Shown here in pieces: positions 25,201-37,620 of a DNA stretch of 64,000 bases. The translations under genes were made by a program, and so were the position numbers. Location: assembly GCA_033032175.1 (NCBI GenBank), contig CM065304.1:29208653-29272652 (forward strand), read 5' to 3'. Under the pieces are notes generated by a model that saw only the letters and a list, made by a program, of their open reading frames with translations, ran no database searches and was not told the DNA's origin. The stretch's first letter is position 1. Each line of letters opens with the position of its first letter. The DNA is from Saturnia japonica (lineage: Eukaryota > Arthropoda > Insecta > Lepidoptera > Saturniidae).

Positions 25201-28200
25201 ACTTATCCTTGTACTGAACAAACTTAATTCCTCGGTAGCAAGTTATATGTGCATGTAATGAATTAATATGTTAGTGAATCATGATGAAGTCATCTAGAAA
25301 TAGAGGCTTATTATATTAAAAATATTTAATGGTTAAGGTGAGAGGTAAATTGACTTATTCAAGATCTTTTTCAGGTAATAACTGTAAAAATACTAATATA
25401 TACATTAGTTTTTGTGAGGCTGCAGTTAACTAATCCCACTACTGCTCTTGCTTTGTCTACAACTGTTCACATTTTCTTACTGCTCGTGTCCAATCAAGCA
25501 ATATCAATATGTTAGTTTTTAGTCAATTGACGGTGCGATCCCTGATGGTAAGTACAGTACAGTCCAAACACAACGGCAACCATCGAGAGATCGAAATCTA
25601 TCGGCGGACGCCGCTATCATTCCGGCCTCTATAAATATCTCTTTATGTTACGCTTGAAGGACCCGATGTCGTAAGAAGGAAGGAACTCATTATCCGAGAG
25701 ATGGTTCCTCAGCTTCACGGTACGACAAAGATAAGACATTGTGACTCCGAAACCCAGTGCGTGTGGTACTGTTGTGGAAGGGAGAGGAGGGTATCAGATT
25801 GAACAGCTCTTCAGCACCATGATACAGACGGTAGAACATGCTCAACGAGGCGATGTCCCTTTGCAGCTGAAGCGGTTTGATGTAATTGGTAACGTCTGCA
25901 TTATTAACAATGCGAAATATCCGTCTCTCCTTTCCAGATCATCGAGGAGGTATTTTGTGGATCCATCCCAAAGATGCGAACAGTTTTCCATAAACGGCCG
26001 AACTTGTGCCTCGTAAAGAAGATAGAGTTGGCCGGGAGTAAAAATCCGTCGCAACTTGTTCAGGATTACGAATCACCGGGATTTAGTGGAGAAGACACTC
26101 ACGATGTAATCCCTGGAGTTGAGGTCGCTGCGAATATCTACACCTAAGATATCGAGACTGACACGCATGGCTAGCGAGATATTCTGAAGAGTGAGGAGGG
26201 AGAAAACGGTGGTTTTTTTTTGAGTTTTCTTGGTATTGAACTCATCCAAGTTACTTGCTCCCCATGTAGATACGCGGTGCAAGGATTGGTTAAGATCAAG
26301 GTTACGTTTGGCTACTGATTGTGTAGTTTGTTTTGCTCAATTTATTTAGTTTTTGATTTGCTTTTAATGGAAGTAAAGATGTTTGGCGAATTTTAATACT
26401 GCTGCGATTCGATTGCTTGTAAGATTCTTTGATAAATACAAATATTAACAAAGTGAAGTATTTAGGTTTTGTGTTGATTTTATTAAATATTATTATGGTA
26501 AATATTGCACAAACTCTTGGATGGACGATTGATTATTTTGAATCTCTCTCTATATATAAATGTTCCTATATATAAGTTATCAGTAGAATAAAGTCTATCT
26601 GATGATTTAAAAAATACATTTTCTTACAGTTTCCATTAGTCTCTTTTCTGTTTCTTCCCGACCACACGCTGTAATGGCACCTATGAATGGTGTTCTCATC
26701 TGCATGGCAATGAGTATGGTCTAAAGGTAACATATCGTTGATATGCAAAAGAAACAGATTTGGCGAAAGCATAAAGTCTTGAGGAACTCCTGCGTTTATC
26801 GTCATGAACAAATCAGATCCATCAACAAGGACACGAATTCTGTGTTCATGTAGAAAGTCAAAGGTTCAGTTATAGAAACGTGGGTTATAAAATTAACAAT
26901 AGAGAGGATATTAATTACTACTTACGTCATCGTCAGGTGACGTAAAACTTAACCTAAGGAGGTATTAAGTAACCTGATCGAGTAATTCTTAAATAGTTAA
27001 TGCGGACGAACACGTGAACTGCGCTGAAAATTCTTACTGAGCGAGAACATTTGCGCCCACGTTTATAACATCATCTATTTAAACATGTTCTTTATTAACT
27101 CTGATGGTCTTTATTTTCAAGTAATCTTGTCAGTTATACAAAATAAAGTTATAGTATTTGTTGTTAAGTTTATAATCAATGTAATAAACATCGCTTTACT
27201 TGAACCCTATTAAACATTTAATCGACTGTAATTACTTCCTTCCTCTCATAATTACTTTCACTATTTATCATTTCATTTAGTAACATAAGTTGTTCTATAT
27301 GCATCGAACATTCATTATAATATATGAAAAATTGTGAAAATGTTATGGATCATGCAAGTGTATGAATTTGATTTGGTAATCATACAGTATTGTTTATCAA
27401 TAATACTTACTTTGTACTCCAATACACTTTAGTTGTTATAATAACACTAGTGCGACGTACATTTCTCTTCTTTAAAATTCTGCCCAATTCAGCTTCGCCC
27501 TTGGCTGTCAAAAGTACTGTAGTTAAACGAATTTTGTTACAGTAAAATATATAACGTTATCAAAATATGAAAAACCACAAAGACCAAAGAATAACATAAA
27601 AAAACAAATATTATCAAGTCTTTGTGATCTGATTTGCAAAAACATTTTTACTAACCGCAATGTGCTTCTGATAAATCAAACAGATTAATCCCATTCTCCA
27701 ATGCTATCATTACAACATCTTCGGCGCATTCTTCATTGAGCATCGTCCATAGTCCGAGACCTATGTTGGGGACTCTAAGTCCCGATTTACCAAGATTTTT
27801 ATATCGCAAGCCTGGAGTCACTGATGATGCCATAGCTGTATGGTTTCCCATATAATTGGATATATTCCTCGTAACAGACATATCTGTTCCTATGAATAAA
27901 ACATGACTGATAAGTAAAGAAATGCTGTACATATATGTAACAAAGGTAAAAAATCGGAGAAGTAGCGAGTAGAACTTGCGTCATGAGGAACCCTCAGAAA
28001 GGCGACCCGGACCCATTGTTTACTATTATGGATAATATTATATGCTTAAGTTGTAGAAGCACATTCAAAATTGTATGTTACTTGGAAGTACCATAGGTTT
28101 TGTTAATTGTTTGCAGAATGCGACTTTTAAACTTTTATTATGAAGGTATATTTTTATCATGTTAACTTAATTGTTTACAGCAGTTTGAAGTCATAGGTCC

Positions 28201-31200
28201 TTAGTATTTGATGATAATTTCAAATATATAACATACCTTAATTATTTTTGATAAAATAAAACTCCATTGTAGTACGTAATAATTTCACAGGGGATTAGAA
28301 ATCTAATGTTTTTTATTTATTTCTAAATTTTTATCAAAAAACCTCGCTTCGTGCCAAATTTCAAAGCTGTAATTCTGCGGGAAGTACCTTATAGGTAGTA
28401 TGTATTTTATGGTAAAGAGTAATGGTGAATAGCATTCTAACAACATTATATTATTATAATACTATTAGTACTGCTGGTACTTTGGATCCGGCCACCACAA
28501 GTTTATTAAGTGATGATGGTAGAAAAAAGTAGTAACAAGAACAATCTGAAGATTAAAGTTTTGTTATTTTATAACCACAATGAAAATACCAGGTTATATT
28601 AAACGACTAAAACCATTATTTTTAAAACAGTAATCAAACTAATAATAAAAGGCTGCGATTTACCAGTAACAAGACATGGCATTCATATAACGATCCACCC
28701 TATAATATACTTTTAACAGTAAAACCCGCTTGACATGATCCTTGAACTAATTGTCTGGTAAATCAGTAATGTGTTCCGGGATCTTATTTTAGAACCTAAA
28801 GCTATTACCTAAAAACATTTATTAGTTTTACTAAGTTTAAAACACGGTACGACTAGTTTATATCTGTTTATAGTATTAAAACAGTTCTGTTCTTTAACAA
28901 AGTCTAGCATATCATAGTTTTTACGAATATATATTAAATTATCAAGAATGTATTGAGAGGGTAAAGTTAAGATATTAAAAATCCTGAAACTGTATCTACC
29001 TCAGCTGCTGAACCGCAAAGCAAAATGCCATAACACATTAAGCTGAAGTGAGTGAAGTAGGCTAACCTCGTAGTGGTAATATCTGTTAATTGGCGAATCT
29101 TACGTACTTCGAATGCAACAGAAATTGATCTTCCAGGACCCTTCCCTTGCCATGCCAACCATGCCAGCACTGTTCTTAATCTTTAGTCGTAGATTATTTA
29201 CATATATACACCAGAAAAAAAAACGGTTCTAGAATGAACCCTTGGGGAACGCTGATTCTGGCTAACGATCCCGAGGAGATTGGCCCATTTATAATTATTT
29301 TCTGACAGCGATCTATTAAACAAGGTTGAGAGAAGTTCCACACACACCATACAGTTTCAGCTTAAGTATAAGTGTACTGTGGATAACGCAGTCGAAGGCC
29401 TTTGAGAGATCACAGAACACAACGATTGCATTCTTCGACTCTTTCCAGGCTCTAAATACATGACTTAGCAGCGTTTGCTCAAGCGTCAGTGGTTGATTTC
29501 GATTTCGTGAAACCATAATGCTGACCATCCAAAATCTCTTGTGCTTTGAAATATTCTTCAAAAGATATATTTGTGAAATAATCCTGGAAAACAGTTGCTA
29601 CAACTAAATTAAAACATATATAAAGAAGGCTCATTCAAGTGGCTTAAAAACAGTCAGTATCTTCAACATTCGATTCGTTCATATATGTATTACAGGATCA
29701 AATAGCAACAACCAAGCAGTTTAAACAGGGCATATAAAAAAACAGTGATGATAGGTGTGTCAGCTAAGCTTAACAAAAAATGAGGCCATACAACACGTAG
29801 TCTCAGGATGTGAAAAAGTTGACAGATACTTGCGCCACAATAACATAGTATAATATATACATATATATATATATATATTGGATACTTTTAAAAAAACATC
29901 GTTTTGAAGTATCACTTCTATGGTGGCAACAACGTTTAATGCAATCTGAAGTCAATGAAAATAAAACTGCGAAACTAATGTGAGAAATGCCGATTCAAAC
30001 AGATGTTACAGTTAATTATAATAGGCCAGATATCGTATATGTAAGCAAAAGGGAAATTGAAATATACATAATAGACATTACTATACCATCTGACTGTAAT
30101 ATAGAAGCAAAGGAAATAGATACAATAAGAAAATACCATTTATTATTAAAAACAGAAACGACAAGACTTTCAAAGATGCTAACAGAACAGTTGCAAAAAG
30201 CAAACATAGTTAAGTAAATAAGATAGATGCCTATATAAACATACATATAATAATACAGACACAATACAATTTTTATTTAAAGATTTAGGGAACAGTCTTT
30301 GAACATCGGAGAGACACCGGTCCCCCTTTCCATTAAGGGATTCGAGGCGGGAATATGGTAAATACCAAGCATAGTTCGTGCAAAAAAATCATTTCCCCAA
30401 AAATAAAATATTATAATACAATAACAAGCACATTATTATGATAATACATATCTGTGCTTGTCAGATGTATTTAAGACTAACGGTGAGCCCGCGGCTCCGC
30501 ACGCTTTTGTTATTTACTCAGTAGTTATTTAAATCCCGTAATTTTATTTTTACTCCTATCGTTGACAATTCATATGCCGTATCAATTGAGGAGTGGCATG
30601 TATTTCCCGTGAACAATTTTCATAAAAAATCGTTTGAAAATTATTATTCTAATGTACAATTTATAATGCATTATGAACGATTCTTATAGCCTCTCAATTA
30701 TAAATATGCTGTATGCTTCCCGTCTACTTCACCAAAATCGGATAAGAATTAATTATATTTTAAATATTTGAAAATTCATTTCTTTACGATTCCTAAAAGT
30801 GTTATTGAAGTTTCTTTTATTCTATCAATTGACCGATAAGCATAAGCATCCCGTGTACAAATTTTCTTAAGAATCGGTCAAACCGTTTTTGAGTTAAAAC
30901 TGGACATATAAACAGACAGAGAGCCAAAAAAAAATTAATGGTATATTCGTGATCAGCATTATTCATTTATAGTGCTTATAAATCGGGAAATTTTGGAAAA
31001 AATATTAAAAGTGCAGACAGGACTATACAGATTTATTAATATTAATTAAACCGGCAGCAAAGCTGTTAATGATGCATTAAAGACCGTCTTAAAGATAAAA
31101 TTAAAACAGTATTTAGGTATTTTCTTTGAGTTTTCCGTACGTAAATAATTGTGTAAGTGACAATTAATTACTAAAGGTTGATTGAGACTGACTTGTATAG

Positions 31201-34181
31201 TACTAAAAAAGCACTGGCGATAGGAAAATTGAAACTGTACTAGGAGAGGAAACCAAAGAAGAAGAAAAAATTATATTTGCAAGAATAGTAATAATTTGCG
31301 CTCTATTGTTACTATCTAACCAAGTAACAACAACACGGTGTGTTGATAGGTTATAAAAGTTTGATTTAATCTTCGAAAATGCCTAGAGGGTTGTAAAATC
31401 AATAACCTAACTTTTTCCATATGAGATTTACGCAAAATTTGTGAAGTACATTCTGCATATTTAGCCATTAAAGTTTCTGACTTACCTTGGTCTAACATTT
31501 GTTGAGAATTGGCGCTAAAATCGTCCATGCAATCGAGCGATGCAATTGGAGCGCGACATCTAAACAAATAAAATATTCCCGTTAACATTTTAATGAAGTT
31601 TTACAATCTCGTGAACAGAATTTTGAAAATAGTGACAACATATCATAATATTTAAAGTATTCTACGAGTTCGGGCTTAGAAAGTTGTATCATTTGGATAG
31701 TTTCATGTTTACTCAGTAATTATTAAGAAACTGCACATATTCCTGTTTTAGGAATATCGTAAAAATCATCACTTAATTCTGTTTTATACTATTTGTATAG
31801 ATCAACATATATGTTAGACGTTTATTTTTTTTTGGAAATTACCTTAAAGATAACTTTTTCTATTATTCTGTAGTATCAATAGTGATCTAGTCAATATTCT
31901 GTGTTGTCTATTGCTTTAATCAAAGCTACTTGCGGCAGTAGTGTAAATCCTAACAAATTTTTAATTATTAAAAATTTCGACAAGTCATTTTTTATGTTAG
32001 GAGGGGATCAATTATTACGTATTAGGAAATGGGGGAGTAGGGGTGGGGGGTTTGTGAAACGTTACGATTCAAGTTTTACTGAGAATCCCTCAATCGTATT
32101 GTACGTCGTTTTTATTTAGTTCTCCCGAACTGGCAAACCTTTTCGTTTATGTTTTAAGGGGAACCCCTCGACTGTATTGTACGTCATTTTTTTTTTTTTA
32201 TGGTTGTCAATATTTGTTAGTCTTGTCCTATAAAAGCTCTCATGCTGTCTTGCTGACTTGGGTGATACGTAACGTTTAAGGAGGGGAGGGGTTACAGAAA
32301 AATGTTACGGCACGTTACATTGGAGGGAAATTTAAAAAAAAATTAACAATTGCGTTCCGTAATACTTGATCGCTCCCTTATACATAAATATTGATGACAT
32401 AATGTCCTTATATTCTACCAATTTTCCGACGCGCGACGGAGTGTGTTCAAGTGACATACTTTTATTTAAGTGTGCTATGTATAAAACCTATTCGTGGCTA
32501 ATTTCAACACTGTAGAGCACTGAAAAGTAGTCTAGACTTAGAGGACGATTATCGGTTATTGAGTGGGTTTCTTATATGGAGAGCCATATAAAATATATCT
32601 CTTTAATGTGTTAACCACAAAACTTGATTTTTATAAGCATTATAAGTTCGTAGATTATTCGATTGGTATTCGATATTAATTTCAACTTTATATTTAAATC
32701 CGTTTTCCAACCAAGTGATCCTATAATTGTTCTTTTTTTTTGGATTACTATAAGGTGCACGGAACTCTCAAAAACTGTTTTTGATAAATTACTTATTATA
32801 AAAGTATTTTTTTGATTTAGCTATTAAATTATTTGCATTTTTTTAAATAACATTTGTAGTGTGCATAAATTTGAAATGTTGTCACGTTTTGATTTTTTTT
32901 TCCATTTATTTCTTAATAATAAATTGTTGTGATTTTTAACTTCTAATGATATATGTTATATTCTAATATTATTAATAGCTAAGTTGTACATACTACTCAA
33001 TTTTGTAATTATTGAATTTTGATATATCTATTAACAGCAAAAACTAACACTATCTAAGACAATGAATGAAATTATGAAAGCGCTTGATGGTCACTCTATG
33101 TTATAAAAATACTATGTAAGTAATGGGCATCTACTGCTTTGATAACTAATTCCACCTTCGTAGGGTAAATTGAAAATATGCAATAAGTATAGATGTTTTT
33201 CATGCAGTGAATTTATTTATTCGTTAACTTTATATTCCTATATGGGAACAAGCTTTATTCTCCAATATATTATGTATTTTTCTATTGTAAAATAACGATT
33301 ATTATAAGTATGCTGTAATGGCATTGTTCCTAATCTAGGTGATGATATCTAGTTTTCAGATAAATTAAAACAACTTCAATATTAATTTATCTTTATTGTT
33401 AACTATGTGTAAATATATAAAAGCTATACAATAATGTCTACATAAATATAGAGTAGGTAATCAAGACAAACTGGTTTCATCATGTATTCAGGCGGCGTTT
33501 AATGGATGGACATTGGGCAATGGGAATTTAACAGAGGATACCAATGTGCGTAGAGGCGAAAGCGACTGTGACGTAACAAGTTTGAAATGTACCATACCTT
33601 TACTTCGCTAGCTCCTTTGCTTTGAGCCGGCTCCTGGTACCAGTATGATGCAAGCCAAGCGGTCATTTAATCTAGCCTTGTATGTATCTTCTAGGTGACA
33701 ATGATAACGTCTATATAAAAGATTTAACTATACATTTCACTGTAGTTGAATAATAAATTCTAATGAAACCTTGAAGATACAAACGTTTAGGTGATACCTA
33801 CACGCATGCGAAGGTCGCGGTGCGCGATGTGACGTGGTGCGTTCTCAGCTTTGTCTTCCTTAGAAGAAGACATACCAAATTGTTACATCCCGCCAGGTAT
33901 TTTCTAACACCAAATGGTATTTTAAGAAATTTTTTATGTCGCAAAATGGTATGCCTCCCTCTTAGTGAGCTCTGTGACGAATCCAGTTACCGATATATTG
34001 TAGGCATTGGATTGAAGTCAACACTGGCGCTGTAGGGGAGGCCGATCGGCGTATGTGGCGTGCATCGACTGATGGTGGACTCGCTGCGAGAGATCTGCGA
34101 ACCCTCCTTGCCACCGCCGCCGCCACCGCCGCCGTCGCCGCCGCCGTCGGGACCCTTCGATTGCATCTCGTGCCGGTTCAT
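22242..34181 (-). CDS. Hk: voltage-gated potassium channel beta subunit (Kv-beta, Hyperkinetic-like)
   Basis: Exons in transcript order: 34181-33991, 31559-31486, 27889-27656, 27504-27411, 24901-24774, 24409-24330, 24131-23999, 23423-23293, 23217-23121, 22814-22699, 22394-22242. All junctions are GT/AG, phases agree, total 1431 bp, 476 aa. Residues 13-24 are almost all Gly. An aldo-keto reductase barrel starts near residue 116 ([19 protein letters not shown]) and runs to NKPQRPP. Further landmarks are [55 protein letters not shown] and [11 protein letters not shown]. The protein binds NADP(H) and the cytoplasmic side of Shaker-type Kv channels and tunes their inactivation. At the usual active-site positions the sequence has Asp (NLFDLSEAH), His in place of Tyr, and Lys (TTK). 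The first two exons are GC-richer and less conserved. Confidence 0.88.
24488..24752 (+). repeat. dispersed repeat in a Kv-beta intron
   Basis: Head 'actagctgcggtcgcagctc', tail 'tttctatagattagtagt'. It lies between the exons ending at 24774 and starting at 24409. The long open frame over it on the plus strand is a by-product of the repeat. Confidence 0.55.
25560..26330 (-). mobile_element. LINE fragment (Jockey/CR1-like), C-terminal half of ORF2
   Basis: The minus strand reads, in order, [55 protein letters not shown] and, near 25640, [13 protein letters not shown]. These are conserved C-terminal segments of such elements. It lies in the Kv-beta intron between the exons ending at 27411 and starting at 24901. 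Confidence 0.7.
26560..26880 (-). mobile_element. LINE reverse transcriptase fragment, same element
   Basis: The minus strand reads [10 protein letters not shown] and [20 protein letters not shown], then [15 protein letters not shown]. These are the reverse transcriptase segments that precede the neighbour at 25560-26330. The canonical YADD is changed to HADE. About 230 bases of unrelated sequence separate the two pieces. Confidence 0.68.
28120..28290. repeat. weak copy of the 831-1105 repeat type
   Basis: 'gaagtcataggtccttagta' and 'tttgatgataatttcaa' parallel 'gaagtcatagatcttattag' and 'ttcgatattaatttcaac' in the copy at 831-1105. Strongly diverged. Confidence 0.4.
28690..29600 (-). mobile_element. 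Jockey-type LINE ORF2, internally deleted
   Basis: The minus strand reads [33 protein letters not shown] (with catalytic Asp) and LKLYGVCG in 29316-29561. It then gives [54 protein letters not shown] and finally the C-terminal tail toward 28690. Large parts between are missing. It is a dead copy inside a Kv-beta intron, on the gene's strand. Confidence 0.7.
29740..30380 (+). pseudogene. 3' end of a second restriction-like-endonuclease LINE
   Basis: It reads [20 protein letters not shown] near 29785-29850, a zinc-knuckle plus RHN motif. After a (TA)n tract, [20 protein letters not shown] follows at 30020-30085. The PD...D spacing is that of the R2-group endonuclease. It differs clearly from the copy at 1-682, so two families are present. 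Frameshifted, not functional. Confidence 0.65.
30478..30990 (+). repeat. dispersed repeat, 'gcccgcggctccgcacg' head
   Basis: 'gtgagcccgcggctccgcac' and 'actcagtagttatttaaatc' match 'atgtgcccgcggctccgaac' and 'acgcagtagttatttacaac' at 59068. It has the usual internal 'cggtcaaaccgtttttgagt'. Confidence 0.55.
30991..33990. other. Kv-beta introns, mostly featureless
   Basis: Apart from the 74-bp exon at 31486-31559 and a repeat copy at about 32610-32790, only AT-rich DNA is seen. A (G)n-rich stretch lies near 32030-32050 and its neighbourhood is partly echoed near 32150 and 32280. Confidence 0.45.
32610..32790. repeat. dispersed repeat, copy of the 831-1105 type
   Basis: 'ggtattcgatattaatttca' and 'aagtgatcctataattgtt' recur here, ending with 'ggtgcacggaactctc', parallel to the ending at about 1030-1100. 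Confidence 0.5.
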
Positions 34182-34329
34182 TCCGCTCCTACGCTTATTG
34201 ACTGCATCTTACCATCCTACAAATATCTTATCTGAAACGAAATGTTCATACGTCCCAAGGCGCCGGTACTGCTCGGGAACTCTCTAACTGCCTCGTCCGT
34301 CTGTACCCGTTACAGTGCAAAACGAGAAC

Positions 34330-34369
34330 TTGTTATTATAATATATGTATATATAATATATATATATAA

Positions 34370-34417
<48 letters not shown>
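34330..34417. repeat. (TA)n microsatellite
   Basis: About 85 bp of almost pure TA. It lies roughly 150 bp upstream of the GC-rich first coding exon of the Kv-beta gene, a sharp change of composition. Confidence 0.9.
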
Positions 34418-34418
<1 letters not shown>

Positions 34419-34419
34419 C

Positions 34420-35984
34420 GTAAACTGTTACAAGTAGACACAAAAAACCATGCATGCCCTGACACTAAACATCTAGTATGCTAGGGAATCACAAAACATG
34501 GTGAATCGCGTCGGAATAACATCTAAACACTGGACTATGTTCACAATCGATACAGAGGGGGCTGATAGATAGAGTCGTGCGAGGAACACAAAGGAAAGTG
34601 TGGGATATGGCGGTACTCACAGTAGTTGCGGCCTTTCTATGTACTGTTATACATCGGTGACGTCGCAGAAGTCGCGAAGCACCGTGGACGAACAGACACC
34701 GTTGTTAATATACTGTACAATGGGTATCATCTAGAAGGGTGGAATGGGCGAGGGTGGGTGTCAAGCGACCCGGGCGTTACCCGCACATGCGCCCTAGCGC
34801 AGCGCTTGGACCGAGCCGACCTATTTCTAGATACAGCCCCGGACGCTTTAAAAGATATTTATAATATTGATTCATCTACCTTTTATTTAGAAACGACGCA
34901 TATATAATTTGTTATAAATAACAGATAGGTTTAAAAAAACCTAATTTGAATATTATTTTTAGAATTGTTTTAATAGCTTGTTGTTTGCAGTAACGATTAT
35001 TGAAAGTGTTTGTATTTGTGTTCGGATTGTCGGGTATTGATTTATTCACCTAGGTAACCTGGCCCTGGGATGGGGTGGTTACAGCTATCCCATACCTAAA
35101 TGCATATAAAAGGGCATAGCGTCTGTTAACAGCTAGCTACATACCTACCTACTTATTTGATACTTGATGAAAATTTTGTGGAATTAACAAATAGACTGAT
35201 ATTTTAATGTTATTTTTTAAAATATGATCATATAAGTTTTATACCTTATATTTTATCCATATTATTATGGATAGTTAAGTTTATATATGAAATTTAGATA
35301 GACTGACCTTTATTATTAGGTCTAAAAATTATTGGTATAGATGACTATTATGTACTAATATAAAAACACGCAGAAATACTTCTAAAATAAAATAATATCA
35401 AAGTTGATTTACTTTTACTATATACCTATATATTTTTCTATTAAAATATGAGTTTTATTTATTCCAATGATGTATTAGAATCATGGAAGTTTATCATGTC
35501 AACGCATCTAAAAATATTATACTGAGATGAATATAACACATTTCGAAAATTATTACATAATATTATTGACAGCATACGAGTTTCTAGTTTTGTACTCGTA
35601 TGAATTGTATAGAAAAGTTTCAGTTGACAACAATATTTACCTACTAATACGTAGTCCTGCATAAAGCATAGGTACATATTTATATATTGAAGAAATATAC
35701 AAGAACAATGTGAAATATATACGATACTGTAAAAATCTTACTTTTCTAGAGACAAAGCCCAATGATTAGTCAACATGTCAGCTCACGGCGCGCCGTGCGG
35801 TATTGCCAATTTGAAACGCACACGAATTCAGAGCTCTATATTCTTTCCACATATAGTGTTACTAAAAGAATAATTCTTAAGCCTCCACAAATTCTCACGA
35901 TGTTTCCCTTCATTGTCAGCCTATAGCAGCTATGGATTAGCGCGATCAAATAAACTAACAAAAACTTACCAAGTGTGTGTCGTG
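34420..35984. other. upstream region of the Kv-beta first exon
   Basis: 34600-34850 is GC-richer than its surroundings and may hold promoter or 5' UTR sequence for the exon at 34181. No supported coding exon was found. From 34910 to 35984 the DNA is AT-rich and empty. Confidence 0.35.
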
Positions 35985-35998
35985 CCACGTGCAATGTA

Positions 35999-36830
35999 GG
36001 GTTCCATAGGTGCCCGTCACAATATACAGACTTAGAGGCTTTAATTTATTTTCTATAGAATTTGTACGAAATTACTTCTCCAAGTACATTTTTTAACTTG
36101 ATTGACTATTACTCGATAAGTTGTAAAGCATACTTATCTCATAGTTTTTCTTTTAACTTCATTACATATACTTACCATGAGTTTTATCAAATATCAAAGA
36201 ACAACCATTTAACTAGCAGAGGGGGGACATAGATATATACATACCATTACGCCTGTATCCCCGCAGGATTAGGCAGAGGTGAACTAATGTACACCCACAA
36301 TTCATCGTGTTTGTTTTTAGGTCCCATGAAAAAGGGGGCGAGCCTATTGCCATTAATCGGGCACAACCCCAAACTCCGAACTGCTACTCTGAGAATTTCA
36401 TAGAAAATCCCAATAACACTTTGCTCGACATGGAATCGAACCCAGGACCTAGATCATATCAGTCGCGCTAGCGACCACTAGGCTAATGACACACTTGACT
36501 AACAAAAATATCACTAAAGTTTAATATTTGGTAAACGGCCCCTTGAATCGAAAAATGGTTTTCATACACCTGCAATATTTTTGAACGACCTACCGAAAGA
36601 TCCATCATAGTATTGACGAGAAAAAAAATCATTTCCACTTTACGTGTGGGGAAGGTACCGTAAATATTTTTTTTCAAGTTTTTTTTTTACCATTCGGTGG
36701 GCGTGATTAATATGAATATGTAACTAAACCAAATAACAGTTTTCTAGTACAAGAATCTCTGAGCTAAGCCGCGGACAGACAGATGGACATAGCGAAACTA
36801 TAAGGGTTCCTTGTTGACTACGAAACCCTT
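35999..36830 (-). mobile_element. non-autonomous DNA element with 'agggttccgtag' ends, split by a SINE
   Basis: The left end 'agggttccatag' and the right end 'ctacgaaaccct' are inverted repeats of each other with two mismatches. The inner part on the minus strand contains 'tctgtctgtccgcggctta', a hallmark of a repeat very common in Lepidoptera. The SINE at 36232-36490 interrupts it and is therefore younger. Confidence 0.6.
36232..36490 (-). repeat. tRNA-derived SINE, minus strand
   Basis: The reverse complement carries the B-box region 'gtcctgggttcgattccatg', then 'cggagtttgggg' and 'aggtccc', ending at 'ggggatacaggcgtaatgg'. It is nested in the DNA element at 35999-36830. Confidence 0.7.
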
Positions 36831-37253
36831 ATAAATAAATAAAATGGTGAAACAGCAGAGTGAAGTAGTTGTAAAACACTTTGTTATTGAAAAGTGATTA
36901 TTTCATTTGTTATTTTTTTAATCTGCAGCAGCTGCTAAGTACTTGGTGCATTATGGAAATTGGTCCTTTTTTTGGTTTGCGGAATGATAAGTTGAAACAA
37001 GTGCTGAAAATTCATAGGTTCACTCACTCGTATTCCTTTTTTTTCATACATAATTACATGCACATAGCAAGTTTTGTCTGTTGTGTAAAATTTAAAATTC
37101 GGTATTTAGGTTTGTTTTCCACAACAGAACTTAAATAAAGATCCATAGTATGCACTTACTGAATTTTTCTTATGGCAAATTTTTCACTAAATAAACGTTT
37201 TGTTTATAAATCTAATTATTGAGTTAAATGACATAAATGAATTAATCTCTTAC

Positions 37254-37410
37254 CCTGGACAAGAAGGGGCTCGGACCAGATCCATTCTGATTTGTGGGCA
37301 GACATCATTCGCAGACGCTCTCCAAGTCGGTGTCTCGTTGTCTGTTGTGCATTGAGGAGTCTCGCAACATCCATCACTGTCCAGCGACTCATCTGATAAT
37401 GCGTCATCAT
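37254..37410 (-). CDS. candidate alternative first coding exon of the Kv-beta gene
   Basis: It starts at the ATG at 37410 and reads MMTHYQMSRWTVMDVARLLN, then a basic/amphipathic stretch ending EWIWSEPLLVQ, up to a strong donor (CCAGG|GTAAGA). It ends in phase 1, which fits the 27889 exon of the Kv-beta gene directly but not the 31559 exon. That gives a second N-terminus from an upstream promoter. Kv-beta genes commonly have alternative N-termini. An acceptor-like CTCACAG upstream leaves open that it is an internal exon of another gene. No domain recognised. Confidence 0.45.
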
Positions 37411-37620
37411 GTATTCTTTTAATATTTTAACATCTGTGAGTTTATGACGAGTTATAATACACAAAAGACTAAGTTGTTTTCAAGGTAAACTTTAGTAATC
37501 GACATCATTTTAAGTCGCTATGCCTTAATGTGTAAAATATTGCAAAAAAATTAACCCTTTGAGCTGAAATTTTGACTATTTATGTAGCTTTGATGACATT
37601 GTATTAGCATATTATTATAT

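Noticed and set aside
34626..34907. Plus-strand open frame of 93 codons in GC-richer DNA
   Set aside because: No family resemblance and no splice or promoter context. GC-rich sequence lowers stop frequency, and the region is more likely upstream/5' sequence of the minus-strand Kv-beta exon.
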